From: Gordonia sediminis
GTDB taxonomy: Bacteria > Actinomycetota > Actinomycetes > Mycobacteriales > Mycobacteriaceae
Assembly: GCA_004193205.1 (NCBI GenBank)
Contig: RZUM01000017.1
Location: forward strand, 1-64,000
Length of the DNA stretch: 64,000 nt
Reading direction: 5' to 3'
Shown here in pieces: positions 17,730 to 26,289 of the stretch (positions are counted from its first letter, which is position 1; every line of letters begins with the position of its first letter). Position numbers and translations under genes: made by a program. The notes under the pieces are model-generated. The model was not told the origin of the DNA. It saw only the letters and a program-made list of their open reading frames with translations, and did not search any database.

Positions 17730-18530
17730 ATGCCTCACCGCTATCCTTCGCCTATGGCGTCAGAGGAGAGCGATGGTGCGGCCCCGACCACCTCGACGGG
17801 CCGCGGCGAGAAGTCCTCGTCGGTGCGTCATGGCGCGACCGGACGGAGCAATCCGCGTCGCGAGCTCGTGGAGAAGGAGATCATGGAGCAGGCGACCCGC
17901 CTGTTCGCCGAGCGCGGTTTCGCCAGTACCACCCTGCAGGACATCGCCGATGCCACCGGCCTCACCCGACCCGCGCTGTATCACTACGTCGCCAACAAGG
18001 ACGAGCTGTTCGAACGGCTCGTCAGTGAGATCGCCGAGGGCCCAGCCAATCTCCTGCACGCGATCAATGAACGCAGCGGGATGACGCCGACCGCGAAGCT
18101 GCGAGAGATGGCGACGTCAATCGCGCTGCATCAGATGGAGACCCGCGACCGGTTCCGAGTCCTCATCAGGTCCGAGGCCGAGCTGCCCGAATCGCTGGCC
18201 GAGTCCTACACACAGAGTCGACGGCAGGTGCTCAGGGAGTTCCGCAGCGTGATCGACGCGGGGATCGATGCGGGTGAGATGCGGCCGACCGACTCTCGCA
18301 CGGCCGCGCTCGGCATCATCGGCATGCTCAACTGGATCGCGTGGTGGCACCGACCGGGCACGCCCGGCAGCGACTCCACGGCATCCGAACTCGCCGACAT
18401 GGCGGTGCGCTCGGTCGCAGTCGAAACCACCCCGGACGGCGTCGAAGGACCTGCGCACGCCATCGAGATGGTGCGCCAGAACCTCGACTACCTGGAGCGT
18501 TTCGTCACCCGGCCCGACCGGGACGCCTGA
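17730..18530 (+). CDS. TetR-family transcriptional regulator
   Basis: A 266-residue TetR regulator. After about 55 polar residues the helix-turn-helix domain begins (EIMEQATRLFAERGF; TTLQDIADATGLTRPALYHYV, about residues 58-100); the C-terminal half is the ligand domain. Two starts are possible: ATG 17730, 7 bp after the hydroxylase stop, and ATG 17754; neither has a good ribosome-binding site. Lying at the end of the rightward operon, it is the natural candidate to sense an aryl-CoA or acid and act on the paired operators between 9784 and 9916. Confidence 0.88.
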   Translation: MPHRYPSPMASEESDGAAPTTSTGRGEKSSSVRHGATGRSNPRRELVEKEIMEQATRLFAERGFASTTLQDIADATGLTRPALYHYVANKDELFERLVSEIAEGPANLLHAINERSGMTPTAKLREMATSIALHQMETRDRFRVLIRSEAELPESLAESYTQSRRQVLREFRSVIDAGIDAGEMRPTDSRTAALGIIGMLNWIAWWHRPGTPGSDSTASELADMAVRSVAVETTPDGVEGPAHAIEMVRQNLDYLERFVTRPDRDA

Positions 18531-18603
18531 TCAATCCGGCGCTGTGTCGCCGAGTCCTGTTGCTGGACAGTAACTCCCACTCCGCGTCCGAGCATGCGGC
18601 ACC

Positions 18604-19779
18604 TCACGCAGGCAGCAGGGTTCGGCCGGACGCCGTGCCGCGGAGAGTCTTCGCCGCCACCGTCGCCCAGGCACCGATCAGCAGGAGGTAGAGGAAGACC
18701 GCCAGCACCCGGATCGGCCCGCTGCCCAGCGCGGCCCCCAGGGCACTCATCCCGGTGACACACGTACCCACCGGGAACGTGAAGCTCCACCAGGTCAGGG
18801 CGAACGGCATGCCCCGGCGAATGGCCCGGACGGTGACCGCCGTCGCGAGCGCGAACATCGCGACTCCGAATCCACCCATGGCGAGCCCGTAGACGATCCC
18901 GAACACGTGCAGTCCGAGCGCGATGTAGGCCTCCTCGCCGGTGAACACCGTCGTGGACTGCACCGCCAGCACATTGACCGCGGTGATCGACTGCCCGATC
19001 ATGCCCAGCGTGATCCACACCGTGGGTGCGGTCTGCGCGACCGGCGCACCGCCGTGCACGAGCCGGGAGTAGATGAGCGTCATGGTCATCATGCCCAGGA
19101 ACAGGCTCAGCCCGAAGAGCGCATAGCAGGCCGACAAGAGCGCGAGGCGCCACTGCCCCTCCGGCAGGTGGGGGATCAGGAATGCACCCGTGGTCGCCGA
19201 CACCATCGGAGGGACGATCGGCATCAGCCATGCCGGCAGGGCGATCACGTCCTTGCGCGAATGCGAGGTCATCATGGTGTACGGCACCCACACACTTGTG
19301 AAGAGGCCGAGCGCGGTGCCCGCGCACCACAAGAATCCGTCGATGGCGACCGCCGCATCGGTTCCCACGAGGTCGACCCCGATGAGCATCGTGCCCGCCC
19401 CCACGGTCAGCAGCGCCATTGCCGGGGCGCCGTAGAACTGGGACATCACCGGGTGCGCCGCGTACATCTTCGCGGTCTGCGGATACCGCAGCCAGTGCAC
19501 CGCGAACGCAACCGTCAACAGCACCAGGGCGACGGATGCGAACAACCACAGGGCGGTGGCGAACAGACGCAAACCGGGCGGCTGTACCGGCAGCGACGCC
19601 GCAGCCGTCGCCACGATACCGGTACCCATCACCGAGGCGAACCAGTTGGGCGTGATGTGCTCGAAGACCTGCCCGGGACGATCGAGTTCTGCGAGTAGAC
19701 GTCGGCGTGGGGCGGGCGCCTCAGCGATCGGCGGGTGCAGACCGCGATCGGACCTGGGGTGTTCTGTCGTCAAGACCAT
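18604..19779 (-). CDS. TDT-family (TehA/Mae1/SLAC1-type) transporter
   Basis: A 391-residue integral membrane protein with about ten hydrophobic helices and the family opening ITPNWFASVMGTGIVATAA near residue 45. Members export tellurite/anions, C4-dicarboxylates or sulfite. The chosen ATG is at 19777-19779; the frame extends to a GTG at 19839, and neither has a clear ribosome-binding site. Convergent with the TetR gene, 73 bp apart, with no strong hairpin between. Specific substrate not determinable. Confidence 0.83.
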   Translation of the reverse strand: MVLTTEHPRSDRGLHPPIAEAPAPRRRLLAELDRPGQVFEHITPNWFASVMGTGIVATAAASLPVQPPGLRLFATALWLFASVALVLLTVAFAVHWLRYPQTAKMYAAHPVMSQFYGAPAMALLTVGAGTMLIGVDLVGTDAAVAIDGFLWCAGTALGLFTSVWVPYTMMTSHSRKDVIALPAWLMPIVPPMVSATTGAFLIPHLPEGQWRLALLSACYALFGLSLFLGMMTMTLIYSRLVHGGAPVAQTAPTVWITLGMIGQSITAVNVLAVQSTTVFTGEEAYIALGLHVFGIVYGLAMGGFGVAMFALATAVTVRAIRRGMPFALTWWSFTFPVGTCVTGMSALGAALGSGPIRVLAVFLYLLLIGAWATVAAKTLRGTASGRTLLPA

Positions 19780-19870
19780 GCATCCGAGGGTCCGCTCAAT
19801 CGCCCCGCCCGGGAAGACGCGTTGTCCTTGTGGGGTCACAACGACAACTTGTGACCATGGTCAGTCCGGT

Positions 19871-20338
19871 TCAGCCGTCCTGCTCGTCGGTGACCAGTCG
19901 GAAGATCGGCGGAACCCGGCCGAGTCGCTCCTGGTAGCGGTCGTAGTCCGGTGCGATGCCCAGCATCCACTGCCAGCGCTCGGCCGCCTCACCCTCCGGC
20001 AGTAACTCGGCTCGTAGGTTAAGTCGATGCCTGTCGAGATCTGCGGTCAGGTGCGGGTCGGCGCGAAGATTCAGATACCACGCGGGCGGTTTCGAGAGAC
20101 CACTGTTGGCCGCCACGACGTACAGATCGGGAGCGTCCTCGAAGACCTGGACGAGCACGTTGCGCAGCCGCCCGGATCGGCGGCCGGTGGTGGTGAGGAC
20201 GATGGCGCGGCGGTGCCACAGCCGCGTGATCTTGCCGTGCGTTCGTCGGTACAGCCAGACGCCCACGGAGACGGATCTGGTGTCCATCTCGTGTTCGATC
20301 CGGGTCTTCAGTTCCTCCGACATCAGGTGACCGGCCAT
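19871..20338 (-). CDS. Deazaflavin (F420)-dependent nitroreductase-family protein
   Basis: A 155-residue protein of the DUF385/Ddn family, split beta-barrel proteins that bind F420 (or other flavins) in mycobacteria and relatives. Characteristic parts are IVLTTTGRRSGRLRNVLV, the PPAWYLNLRADP segment and the E-A-ERWQWM helix near the end. Starts at 20338 and 20323 are both possible and lack good ribosome-binding sites. A single gene, diverging from the flavodoxin gene. Substrate unknown. Confidence 0.85.
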   Translation of the reverse strand: MAGHLMSEELKTRIEHEMDTRSVSVGVWLYRRTHGKITRLWHRRAIVLTTTGRRSGRLRNVLVQVFEDAPDLYVVAANSGLSKPPAWYLNLRADPHLTADLDRHRLNLRAELLPEGEAAERWQWMLGIAPDYDRYQERLGRVPPIFRLVTDEQDG

Positions 20339-20502
20339 GTTCTCATCGCACCGCGGCCTCGCTCGAAACACCAGAGGCGATCGTCCCCACTCTGCGGGGC
20401 AGCGGACCTTCGGCCCACCCGTTCAACGGCCATGTTCCCTGGCCGCAGGACCTCCCCCGGGGTTGACTCGATGGTGGAGTATCGACGAGTTCGGGAGTTG
20501 AG

Positions 20503-21015
20503 ATGCGCATACTGGTGGCCACGGCGAGCAGGCACGGTGCCACACGCGAGATCGGGAGACAGATCGGGGCGACGATCACCGAGACGTTGCGGGCCGAGGG
20601 CATCGACCATCGGGTCGACGTGGTCGACGCCGCGGACATCGACAGCATCGATGGCTACGACGCCGCGATCATCGGGAGTGCCGTCTACTTCGGCCGATGG
20701 CTCGCGAGTGCCCGTCGGTTGATCGGCGCCACCGAGCACCAGCTCCACGCCATTCCGGTGTGGCTCTTCTCCAGCGGACCGGTCGACACCGACGAGTCCG
20801 TCGACGAAAGTGCACCTTCGCCGGTGACGGCTCGGTGGGCACGCGAGCACCGCACCTTTCCCGGCCGACTCGACCGATCGTCGCTGGGTGTGTTCGAAAA
20901 GCTCTTCGCCACCGCCCTGAGGGTCCCCGACCGGGACGGCCGTGACCCCGAGGCCATCGACGCCTGGGCACGCGAGATCGCCGCCACTCTGGCCACTTCC
21001 GCCTCAACCGCCTAG
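20503..21015 (+). CDS. Flavodoxin-domain protein (HemG-like)
   Basis: A 170-residue flavodoxin fold. An FMN phosphate loop with the pattern T-A-S-R-H-G-A-T-R-E occupies residues 7-16, and the second flavin loop is GSAVYFGRW near residues 58-66. The length and tail resemble the HemG/menaquinone-dependent protoporphyrinogen-oxidase branch often found singly in actinobacteria, but redox partner and substrate are not shown by context. A GGGAG precedes the ATG. Confidence 0.83.
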   Translation: MRILVATASRHGATREIGRQIGATITETLRAEGIDHRVDVVDAADIDSIDGYDAAIIGSAVYFGRWLASARRLIGATEHQLHAIPVWLFSSGPVDTDESVDESAPSPVTARWAREHRTFPGRLDRSSLGVFEKLFATALRVPDRDGRDPEAIDAWAREIAATLATSASTA

Positions 21016-21061
21016 CGGGGTCGCATCGTCGGGCTACCCACCGGTGCCCCGCGATAAGTTT

Positions 21062-21080
21062 GACGGGTCGTAAACCCGTC
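21062..21080. terminator. Short hairpin between flavodoxin and antiporter genes
   Basis: Inverted repeat GACGGGT (21062-21068) / ACCCGTC (21074-21080) with a 5-nt loop, 46 bp after the flavodoxin stop and 20 bp before the antiporter start. It could be a weak terminator or leader structure; the stem is only 7 bp. Confidence 0.4.
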
Positions 21081-21100
21081 CAGGAAGAAGTGTTTCCAGC

Positions 21101-22756
21101 GTGGTGGAACTGCACGATTTCGCTCTGATCGCGGTCATCCTGTCGATCGCGGCGCTTGCGGGTCTGGTCGCCACCAAGCTGCGGCAACCGATGATCGTCG
21201 CGTTCATCGGCGTCGGTATCGTCGTCGGCCCGACCGGTACCGGGTGGGTGGTCACCAACGACACGATCGAACTGCTCGCGCGATTGGGTATCGCGATCCT
21301 GCTGTTCCTGGTCGGCCTGCGGCTGGACATGAATCTCATCCGGACCACCGGGCCGGTCGCCCTGATCACCGGTATCGGGCAGGTGGTGGCCACGTCGGTC
21401 CTCGGGTTCCTGCTCGCGATCGGGTTCGGCACCAGCGCGGTCGCGGCGCTCTACATCGGGCTGGCGGTGACCTTCTCGTCGACGATCATCATCGTCAAGC
21501 TGCTCTCCGACACGCGTGAGATCGAGCAACTCCACGGCCGGATCGCGGTCGGCATCCTGATCGTGCAGGACCTGGTGGTGGTGATCGTGATGATCGCGAT
21601 CAACGCCTTCGGCCAGGAGACCGACGATTCGATGGTCGTCGCCGTCGCCTTGGTGTTCGTGAAAGGCATCGCGCTGCTGGCCGGGATCGGGATACTGATG
21701 CGGTTCGTGCTCCCCTGGCTCCTCCATCACGTCGCCCGGTCGCAGGAACTGCTCGTGCTGTTCGCCGTCGCGTATGCGATCGCCGCGGCCGCGGTGACCG
21801 AGAGCCTGGGGTTCAGTTCGGAGGTTGGCGCATTCCTCGCCGGGGTATCCCTCGCGACCACCCCGTATCGTGACGCCCTCGGGGCGCGCCTGGTGAGCTT
21901 GCGTGACTTCCTACTGCTGTTCTTCTTCCTCGATCTCGGCGCCGGACTCGACTTCGCCGACGCCTCCGGGCACATCATCGAAGTGGTCGCCTTCTCGCTG
22001 TTCGTCCTGATCGCGAAACCGCTGATCATCATGCTGCTGATGACCGTGCAGCGCTACCCGCCGCAGGTCTCTTTCATGACCGGCCTGCCGTTGGGACAGA
22101 TCTCCGAGTTCTCGCTGATCCTCGCCGCGATCGGCGTGGGGCTGGGCCACATCACCAACACCACCTCGAGCCTCATCACGATGGTCGCGCTCATCACGAT
22201 CGGCGGATCGGCATACCTCATCCCGTTCTCGCACCGGCTCTACCAACGCCTCGAGCGGTTCCTGCGTGTCCTCGACCGGACATCGGCCCGAAGCAGGGAA
22301 CTCACCGAATCCGAGCGCGACGTCGATGCAATCCTCTACGGCCTCGGCCGGTTCGGCCGACACATCGCCGACCAGTGCAGTTCCGGGGGACGTCGGATCC
22401 TCGCCGTCGACTTCGATCCGCATCGGTTGGCGTCCAATGCGCGCCCCGGGATCACCGCCGTCTACGGCAGCGCAACAGACATCCACTTCCTGGAATCGTT
22501 GCCGCTGTCGCGCGCGACGTTCATCATCAGCACGATCCCCACGATGGACGCCAACCTCACCCTGCTCCACGCGCTCAAACACCACCACTACGAGGGGCAC
22601 ATCGTGATGACGGCCCACCATCCCCACGATGCGGAGAGGCTCCGCGCGGCCGGTGCGGACACGGTGCTCGAACCCTTCTCCCTTGCCGCGGAGGCGACCA
22701 CCGAGGTGCTCGATCGGCTCATCGGGGACGATCACGACCACGGCCCCGGTCGGTAG
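21101..22756 (+). CDS. CPA2-type cation:proton antiporter with TrkA-N domain
   Basis: A 551-residue protein. Residues 1-380 contain about twelve transmembrane helices of the KefB/CPA2 exchanger type. Residues about 403-535 are a cytoplasmic TrkA-N/RCK domain with GLGRFG nucleotide-binding loop and an acidic strand end (AVDFDPH). It should exchange K+ or Na+ for H+ under nucleotide control. The start is a GTG (21101), with AGGAAG about 13 bp upstream; a second GTG follows immediately. A long bidirectional hairpin lies after the stop. Confidence 0.9.
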   Translation: MVELHDFALIAVILSIAALAGLVATKLRQPMIVAFIGVGIVVGPTGTGWVVTNDTIELLARLGIAILLFLVGLRLDMNLIRTTGPVALITGIGQVVATSVLGFLLAIGFGTSAVAALYIGLAVTFSSTIIIVKLLSDTREIEQLHGRIAVGILIVQDLVVVIVMIAINAFGQETDDSMVVAVALVFVKGIALLAGIGILMRFVLPWLLHHVARSQELLVLFAVAYAIAAAAVTESLGFSSEVGAFLAGVSLATTPYRDALGARLVSLRDFLLLFFFLDLGAGLDFADASGHIIEVVAFSLFVLIAKPLIIMLLMTVQRYPPQVSFMTGLPLGQISEFSLILAAIGVGLGHITNTTSSLITMVALITIGGSAYLIPFSHRLYQRLERFLRVLDRTSARSRELTESERDVDAILYGLGRFGRHIADQCSSGGRRILAVDFDPHRLASNARPGITAVYGSATDIHFLESLPLSRATFIISTIPTMDANLTLLHALKHHHYEGHIVMTAHHPHDAERLRAAGADTVLEPFSLAAEATTEVLDRLIGDDHDHGPGR

Positions 22757-22773
22757 GACCCGACACCCACGCC

Positions 22774-22834
22774 GTTCATCCCCCGGACGTGCGATCGTCC
22801 GCGTCGGGGACGACCACTGGTCCGGGGGATGAAC
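22774..22834. terminator. Bidirectional terminator / dispersed palindromic element, copy A
   Basis: Perfect 15-bp inverted repeat GTTCATCCCCCGGAC (22774-22788) with GTCCGGGGGATGAAC (22820-22834), with further partial pairing inside. It sits between the convergent antiporter and solute-binding-protein genes. The internal GGACGTGCGATCGTCC (22785-22800) is shared with another intergenic hairpin near 27.38 kb, so it is also a repeat. Confidence 0.8.
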
Positions 22835-22848
22835 AGTCCCAGGAAAGT

Positions 22849-23862
22849 TCAGCGGGTACCCGCCTTCGCGTACTCCGCGATGGAGTCGATATTGGTCTTG
22901 TCGATGAACGCCGGACCGGTGAGGACTGCCTGCCCGCCGCCCATCGTGTTGCCGTTGGTCAGGTAGAGCCACAGCGAATCGACCGCCAGGTAGCCCTGCA
23001 GGAAGGGCTGCTGGTCGACCGCCCACTCCACTTGGCCGCTGCGGATCGCGTCAACGAGTGCGGCATTGGTGTCGAAGGTCGCCACCCGCGCGTCGCTGCC
23101 CGCGGTTCCCTTGGCATCCACCGCGGTCATCGCGATCGATGCGTCGAGCGCGATGATCCGGTCGATCGATGGGTCCTGCTGCAGCTTCGCCGTGAGCGCA
23201 GCGTTCACCGACGGCATGTCGGCACTGTTGACGTTGATGCGCTCCAGCGTCGCCGTGCCGCCGAGGCCCTTCTCGACTCCGTCGCAACGGGATTCGAGCG
23301 AGACGTTGCCCTGCTCGTGCACGATGCACAGCACGTGCTCGGCATTCTCGTCGGCGAGCCGCTTACCTGCCGCCTCACCGGCGATGTTCTCGTCTTGTCC
23401 GAAGAACTGCTGGACTCCCATCCCCTGCCACTGGTCAAACCCGGAGTTGAGGCCCACCACGGGGATTCCCGCCTCCAGTGCCCGGCCGACCGCCGGCGCC
23501 ATCGCATCGGGCTTCGCCAGCGTCACCGCGATCCCGTTCACCTTCGAATCGATCGCCGTCTGCACGAGATTCGCCTGATTGGGGGCCTGCGGATCGGCAG
23601 AGTACTTCAGGTCGATGTTGTCCTTCGCCGCGGCGGTTTCGGCGCCCTTCTGGACGAGATCCCAGAACGCGTTGCCGGGGACGCCGTGGGTGATCATGGC
23701 GACCGTGTAGCGGGGCGTGTCGGCCTGCCCCGCTGACAGCCCGTTGCCGCCCGAGTCCGGTTTCCCGCCGGTGCTCGAACAGCCCGCCAGGGCCAGGGTC
23801 GTGGCCGCGACCGCCGCAACCGCGAGCGTCACCGCGCGCCGGCGCCGTAGTGGTGTTCTCAT
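22849..23862 (-). CDS. Sugar/polyol ABC-transporter solute-binding lipoprotein
   Basis: A 337-residue exported lipoprotein: basic start, hydrophobic stretch and lipobox LALAGC with lipidated Cys28, then a two-lobed periplasmic-binding fold of the ribose/inositol type (PBP1-like; GIPVVGLNSGF near residue 131). AAAGGAG precedes the ATG. It is the third gene of a leftward unit with a Gfo/Idh oxidoreductase and a TIM-barrel isomerase, 48 bp after the latter. No permease or ATPase gene adjoins, so its transporter must lie elsewhere. Ligand likely a sugar or polyol used by those enzymes. Confidence 0.88.
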   Translation of the reverse strand: MRTPLRRRRAVTLAVAAVAATTLALAGCSSTGGKPDSGGNGLSAGQADTPRYTVAMITHGVPGNAFWDLVQKGAETAAAKDNIDLKYSADPQAPNQANLVQTAIDSKVNGIAVTLAKPDAMAPAVGRALEAGIPVVGLNSGFDQWQGMGVQQFFGQDENIAGEAAGKRLADENAEHVLCIVHEQGNVSLESRCDGVEKGLGGTATLERINVNSADMPSVNAALTAKLQQDPSIDRIIALDASIAMTAVDAKGTAGSDARVATFDTNAALVDAIRSGQVEWAVDQQPFLQGYLAVDSLWLYLTNGNTMGGGQAVLTGPAFIDKTNIDSIAEYAKAGTR

Positions 23863-23910
23863 CGTCGTGCTCCTTTGGTTGACGATAGTTCGAAAGGTGG
23901 TGGGATGTGG

Positions 23911-24867
23911 TTACTTCTGGGCGGGCAGCAGGCCGATGCCGGCGAAGTAGTCACGGGTGCGGATGGCGATCTGCTTGGCGCTTCCCGGCGGTGCCGGATA
24001 CATGTCCTGCTCGATGATCAGGCGCAGGTCCCGGTTCAAGGCGGCGAGGTCGGCCAGCAGCGGCTCCATCGTCGGCACACCCAGCGGCGGTTCCACCATC
24101 GCACCACGCTGCACCGCCTCGTAGAACCCGACGTGGTCCTCGCGCGCCTTGGCCGCGATACCGGGATCGACCTGCTTGAGGTGGATGTAGCTGATCCGGT
24201 CGGGATTGCGGGAGATGATCTCGCCGTTGTCGCCCGAGCAGTACGAGACGTGCCCGGTGTCCAGGCACAGCGACACGGTCTCCGGGTCGGTGTCGTCGAG
24301 GAACTTCTCGATGAAGTTCTGGGTGTCGACGTGGGTGTCGACGTGCGGGTGGAAACCCTGCGTGACCGAGAAGGCGTCGGCGACCAGCCGTCCCAGCGCC
24401 GAATGCCCTTCGGTCAGGCCGCGCCATTCGTCCGCGGTCAGTTCGGCGGGCTGGGTCAGTGCGCCGGTGTGCAGGTCGGTGTACTGCTCGGGCAGGACCA
24501 CCAGATGGTGAACGTCGAAGGCCGCCAACAGCTCACAGACATCGAACGCGTCCTTGCGGGCCTGCTCGAAGGCCTCGGGGCCGCGGTGCAGGGCGGTGCC
24601 GACGGTGCCGCCGGTCAGCGACAGTCCCCGCTTGCCCAGTTCGTCCTTCAGCTGTTCAGGATTCGTCGGCAGGTAGCCGTACGGGCCGAGTTCGATGGTG
24701 GAGAACCCGGCCTCGACGACCTCGTCGAGGAAAGTGCTCCAATGCGGCTGTTTCGGGTCGTCGGGAAACCAGATACCCCAGGAGTCCGGGGCGGTGCCCA
24801 GGCTCAGACGGGCGAACGCCGGGTCGGCGACGGGCTGCAGGTCGGTGTCGGGAAGAGGCGAATTCAT
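23911..24867 (-). CDS. TIM-barrel sugar isomerase/epimerase (IolE-like)
   Basis: A 318-residue xylose-isomerase-like TIM barrel. Metal-site strands are recognisable: Glu in STIELGPYG, His in HPHVDTHVDT, Asp/His in CLDTGHVSYC and Glu near LRLIIEQDMY. Such proteins act as inosose dehydratases or ketose epimerases. It lies 26 bp downstream of a Gfo/Idh dehydrogenase, a pairing typical for inositol or sugar-lactone pathways. Substrate uncertain. Confidence 0.87.
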   Translation of the reverse strand: MNSPLPDTDLQPVADPAFARLSLGTAPDSWGIWFPDDPKQPHWSTFLDEVVEAGFSTIELGPYGYLPTNPEQLKDELGKRGLSLTGGTVGTALHRGPEAFEQARKDAFDVCELLAAFDVHHLVVLPEQYTDLHTGALTQPAELTADEWRGLTEGHSALGRLVADAFSVTQGFHPHVDTHVDTQNFIEKFLDDTDPETVSLCLDTGHVSYCSGDNGEIISRNPDRISYIHLKQVDPGIAAKAREDHVGFYEAVQRGAMVEPPLGVPTMEPLLADLAALNRDLRLIIEQDMYPAPPGSAKQIAIRTRDYFAGIGLLPAQK

Positions 24868-24893
24868 CAGTGATCCAATCGGATTCGTAGGTA

Positions 24894-26075
24894 TCAGGCG
24901 TGGCTGACCGCGGGCGCGGGGGCTTCGGCGAGGGTGTCGATGTCGACGGCGGTGCCGTCGGCGGCGGCGAGCGAGGCGGCGTCGACGACACGCATCACCC
25001 GCAGCGCGGACGGGAAGCTGGTGTCCATCGGCTCGCCGGCGAGGATGCAGCGCACGAAGTGCTGGATCTCGGCGACGAACGCCTCGGCGTAACCCGTGCC
25101 GACTCCCCCGCCGGGCATGGCCGCGACGTCGGAGAAGTAGGGGTGCTGCGGACCGGTGAACACACGTCGCGGACCGGACAGGGTCGCCGGACCGTCGTCG
25201 AGGTGGATATGGAACTCGCCGGCGGCGATCGAATCGAAACGGGCGTGTCCCTTTTCGCCATGCACCTGCACGCCGAGCGAGTTGGGCAGGCCGACGGCGA
25301 TTCGGCTGACGTGGATCTGCCCGATGGCGCCGTTCTCGGTTTCGACGGTCAGCAGGGCGATGTCGTCGGTGTCGACGACGCCGGTCTGATCGGAGCCGAG
25401 GATCGGTCGTTCGGTGATCGCGGTGTGCAGGGTCGCGGACACGACCCGCCGGATCGGGCCGACGACGTGCTGGACGCTGTCGATGGCATGGGTACCGATG
25501 TCGATCAGTGCACCCGCGCCGGCCGTCTCCTTGGCATACCGCCAGGAGAACGGGGCGTCGGCGGAGGCGCCGTAGTCGGCGTTGTACCAGGCGGTGAAAC
25601 TGCGCACCGATCCGATGGCGCCGTCGGCGACCGCGTCGCGGACCGCAGCCAGACCGGGCAGGCGCCGGAACGAGAACCCGACACCGGTCACCGCGGCCGA
25701 CTGCTCGGCCAGCGCCACCAGCTCGGCGGCCTCGGTGGCGTTACGCCCGATCGGCTTCTCGGCCAGCACATGCTTGCCCGAGGCCAGGATCGCCGGCAGC
25801 ACATCGGCGTGCACGCTGTTGGGCAGCGCGACGCTGATCGCGTCGATGGTCGGGTCGTCGAGGACCGACTGCAGGTCGGCGGTGGCCTCGCGGTAGCCGT
25901 ACCGGTCGGCGGTGCGCCGGGCCAACCCCACGTTGGGGTCGACGACCGTCGCCAGCTCGATGGCGACCGAGTCGAGGCCGGCGGCCATCGAGACATTGCG
26001 GAATCCGAAGGCGTGCGCCTGGCCTGCGGCACCGGCTCCGACGAGGGCGACGCGAATCGTGCGGCGGGAGGACAT
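24894..26075 (-). CDS. Gfo/Idh/MocA-family oxidoreductase
   Basis: A 393-residue NAD(P)-dependent sugar dehydrogenase. The N-terminal Rossmann domain has GAGAAGQAHA from residue 13; the catalytic-lysine EKP motif (LAEKPIGRN) follows near residue 107. The dimerisation domain contains GALIDIGTHAID with the conserved Asp/His. It heads the leftward operon and is divergent from a LacI-type gene, 214 bp away, with a LacI-type operator between them. Probably oxidises a polyol or sugar taken up by the binding-protein system. Confidence 0.88.
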   Translation of the reverse strand: MSSRRTIRVALVGAGAAGQAHAFGFRNVSMAAGLDSVAIELATVVDPNVGLARRTADRYGYREATADLQSVLDDPTIDAISVALPNSVHADVLPAILASGKHVLAEKPIGRNATEAAELVALAEQSAAVTGVGFSFRRLPGLAAVRDAVADGAIGSVRSFTAWYNADYGASADAPFSWRYAKETAGAGALIDIGTHAIDSVQHVVGPIRRVVSATLHTAITERPILGSDQTGVVDTDDIALLTVETENGAIGQIHVSRIAVGLPNSLGVQVHGEKGHARFDSIAAGEFHIHLDDGPATLSGPRRVFTGPQHPYFSDVAAMPGGGVGTGYAEAFVAEIQHFVRCILAGEPMDTSFPSALRVMRVVDAASLAAADGTAVDIDTLAEAPAPAVSHA

Positions 26076-26127
26076 GGGGCTGACCCTGCTTTCTCAGACT
26101 GGATTTGGAAGGACCTGGTCCGCGACT

Positions 26128-26139
26128 TGGAGCGTTCCA
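26128..26139. promoter_or_regulatory. LacI-type operator in the divergent region
   Basis: TGGAGCGTTCCA is a near-perfect palindrome centred on CG (10 of 12 positions symmetric), the usual form of LacI/GalR operators. It lies between the divergent Gfo/Idh operon and LacI gene. CAACGTTG near 26.21 kb is a second palindrome closer to the LacI start and could be an auxiliary site. Confidence 0.55.
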
Positions 26140-26289
26140 GGCCATAAATGTAAGCCAGACCACAAAGAATCGTCAAGACTCGACCCGCAAGTCGTTGAAA
26201 TCTCCTCGACAACGTTGGAAGATGGCATGGATCGTTCCATCATCAGGGCACCCGAACGAGACCCTCGACCTAACGAAGGAAGTGCTGCC

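Noticed and set aside
24900-26147. 415-codon plus-strand frame opposite the Gfo/Idh gene
   Set aside because: The product is Gly/Asp/Arg-rich without motifs, whereas the minus-strand gene has clear cofactor and catalytic motifs.
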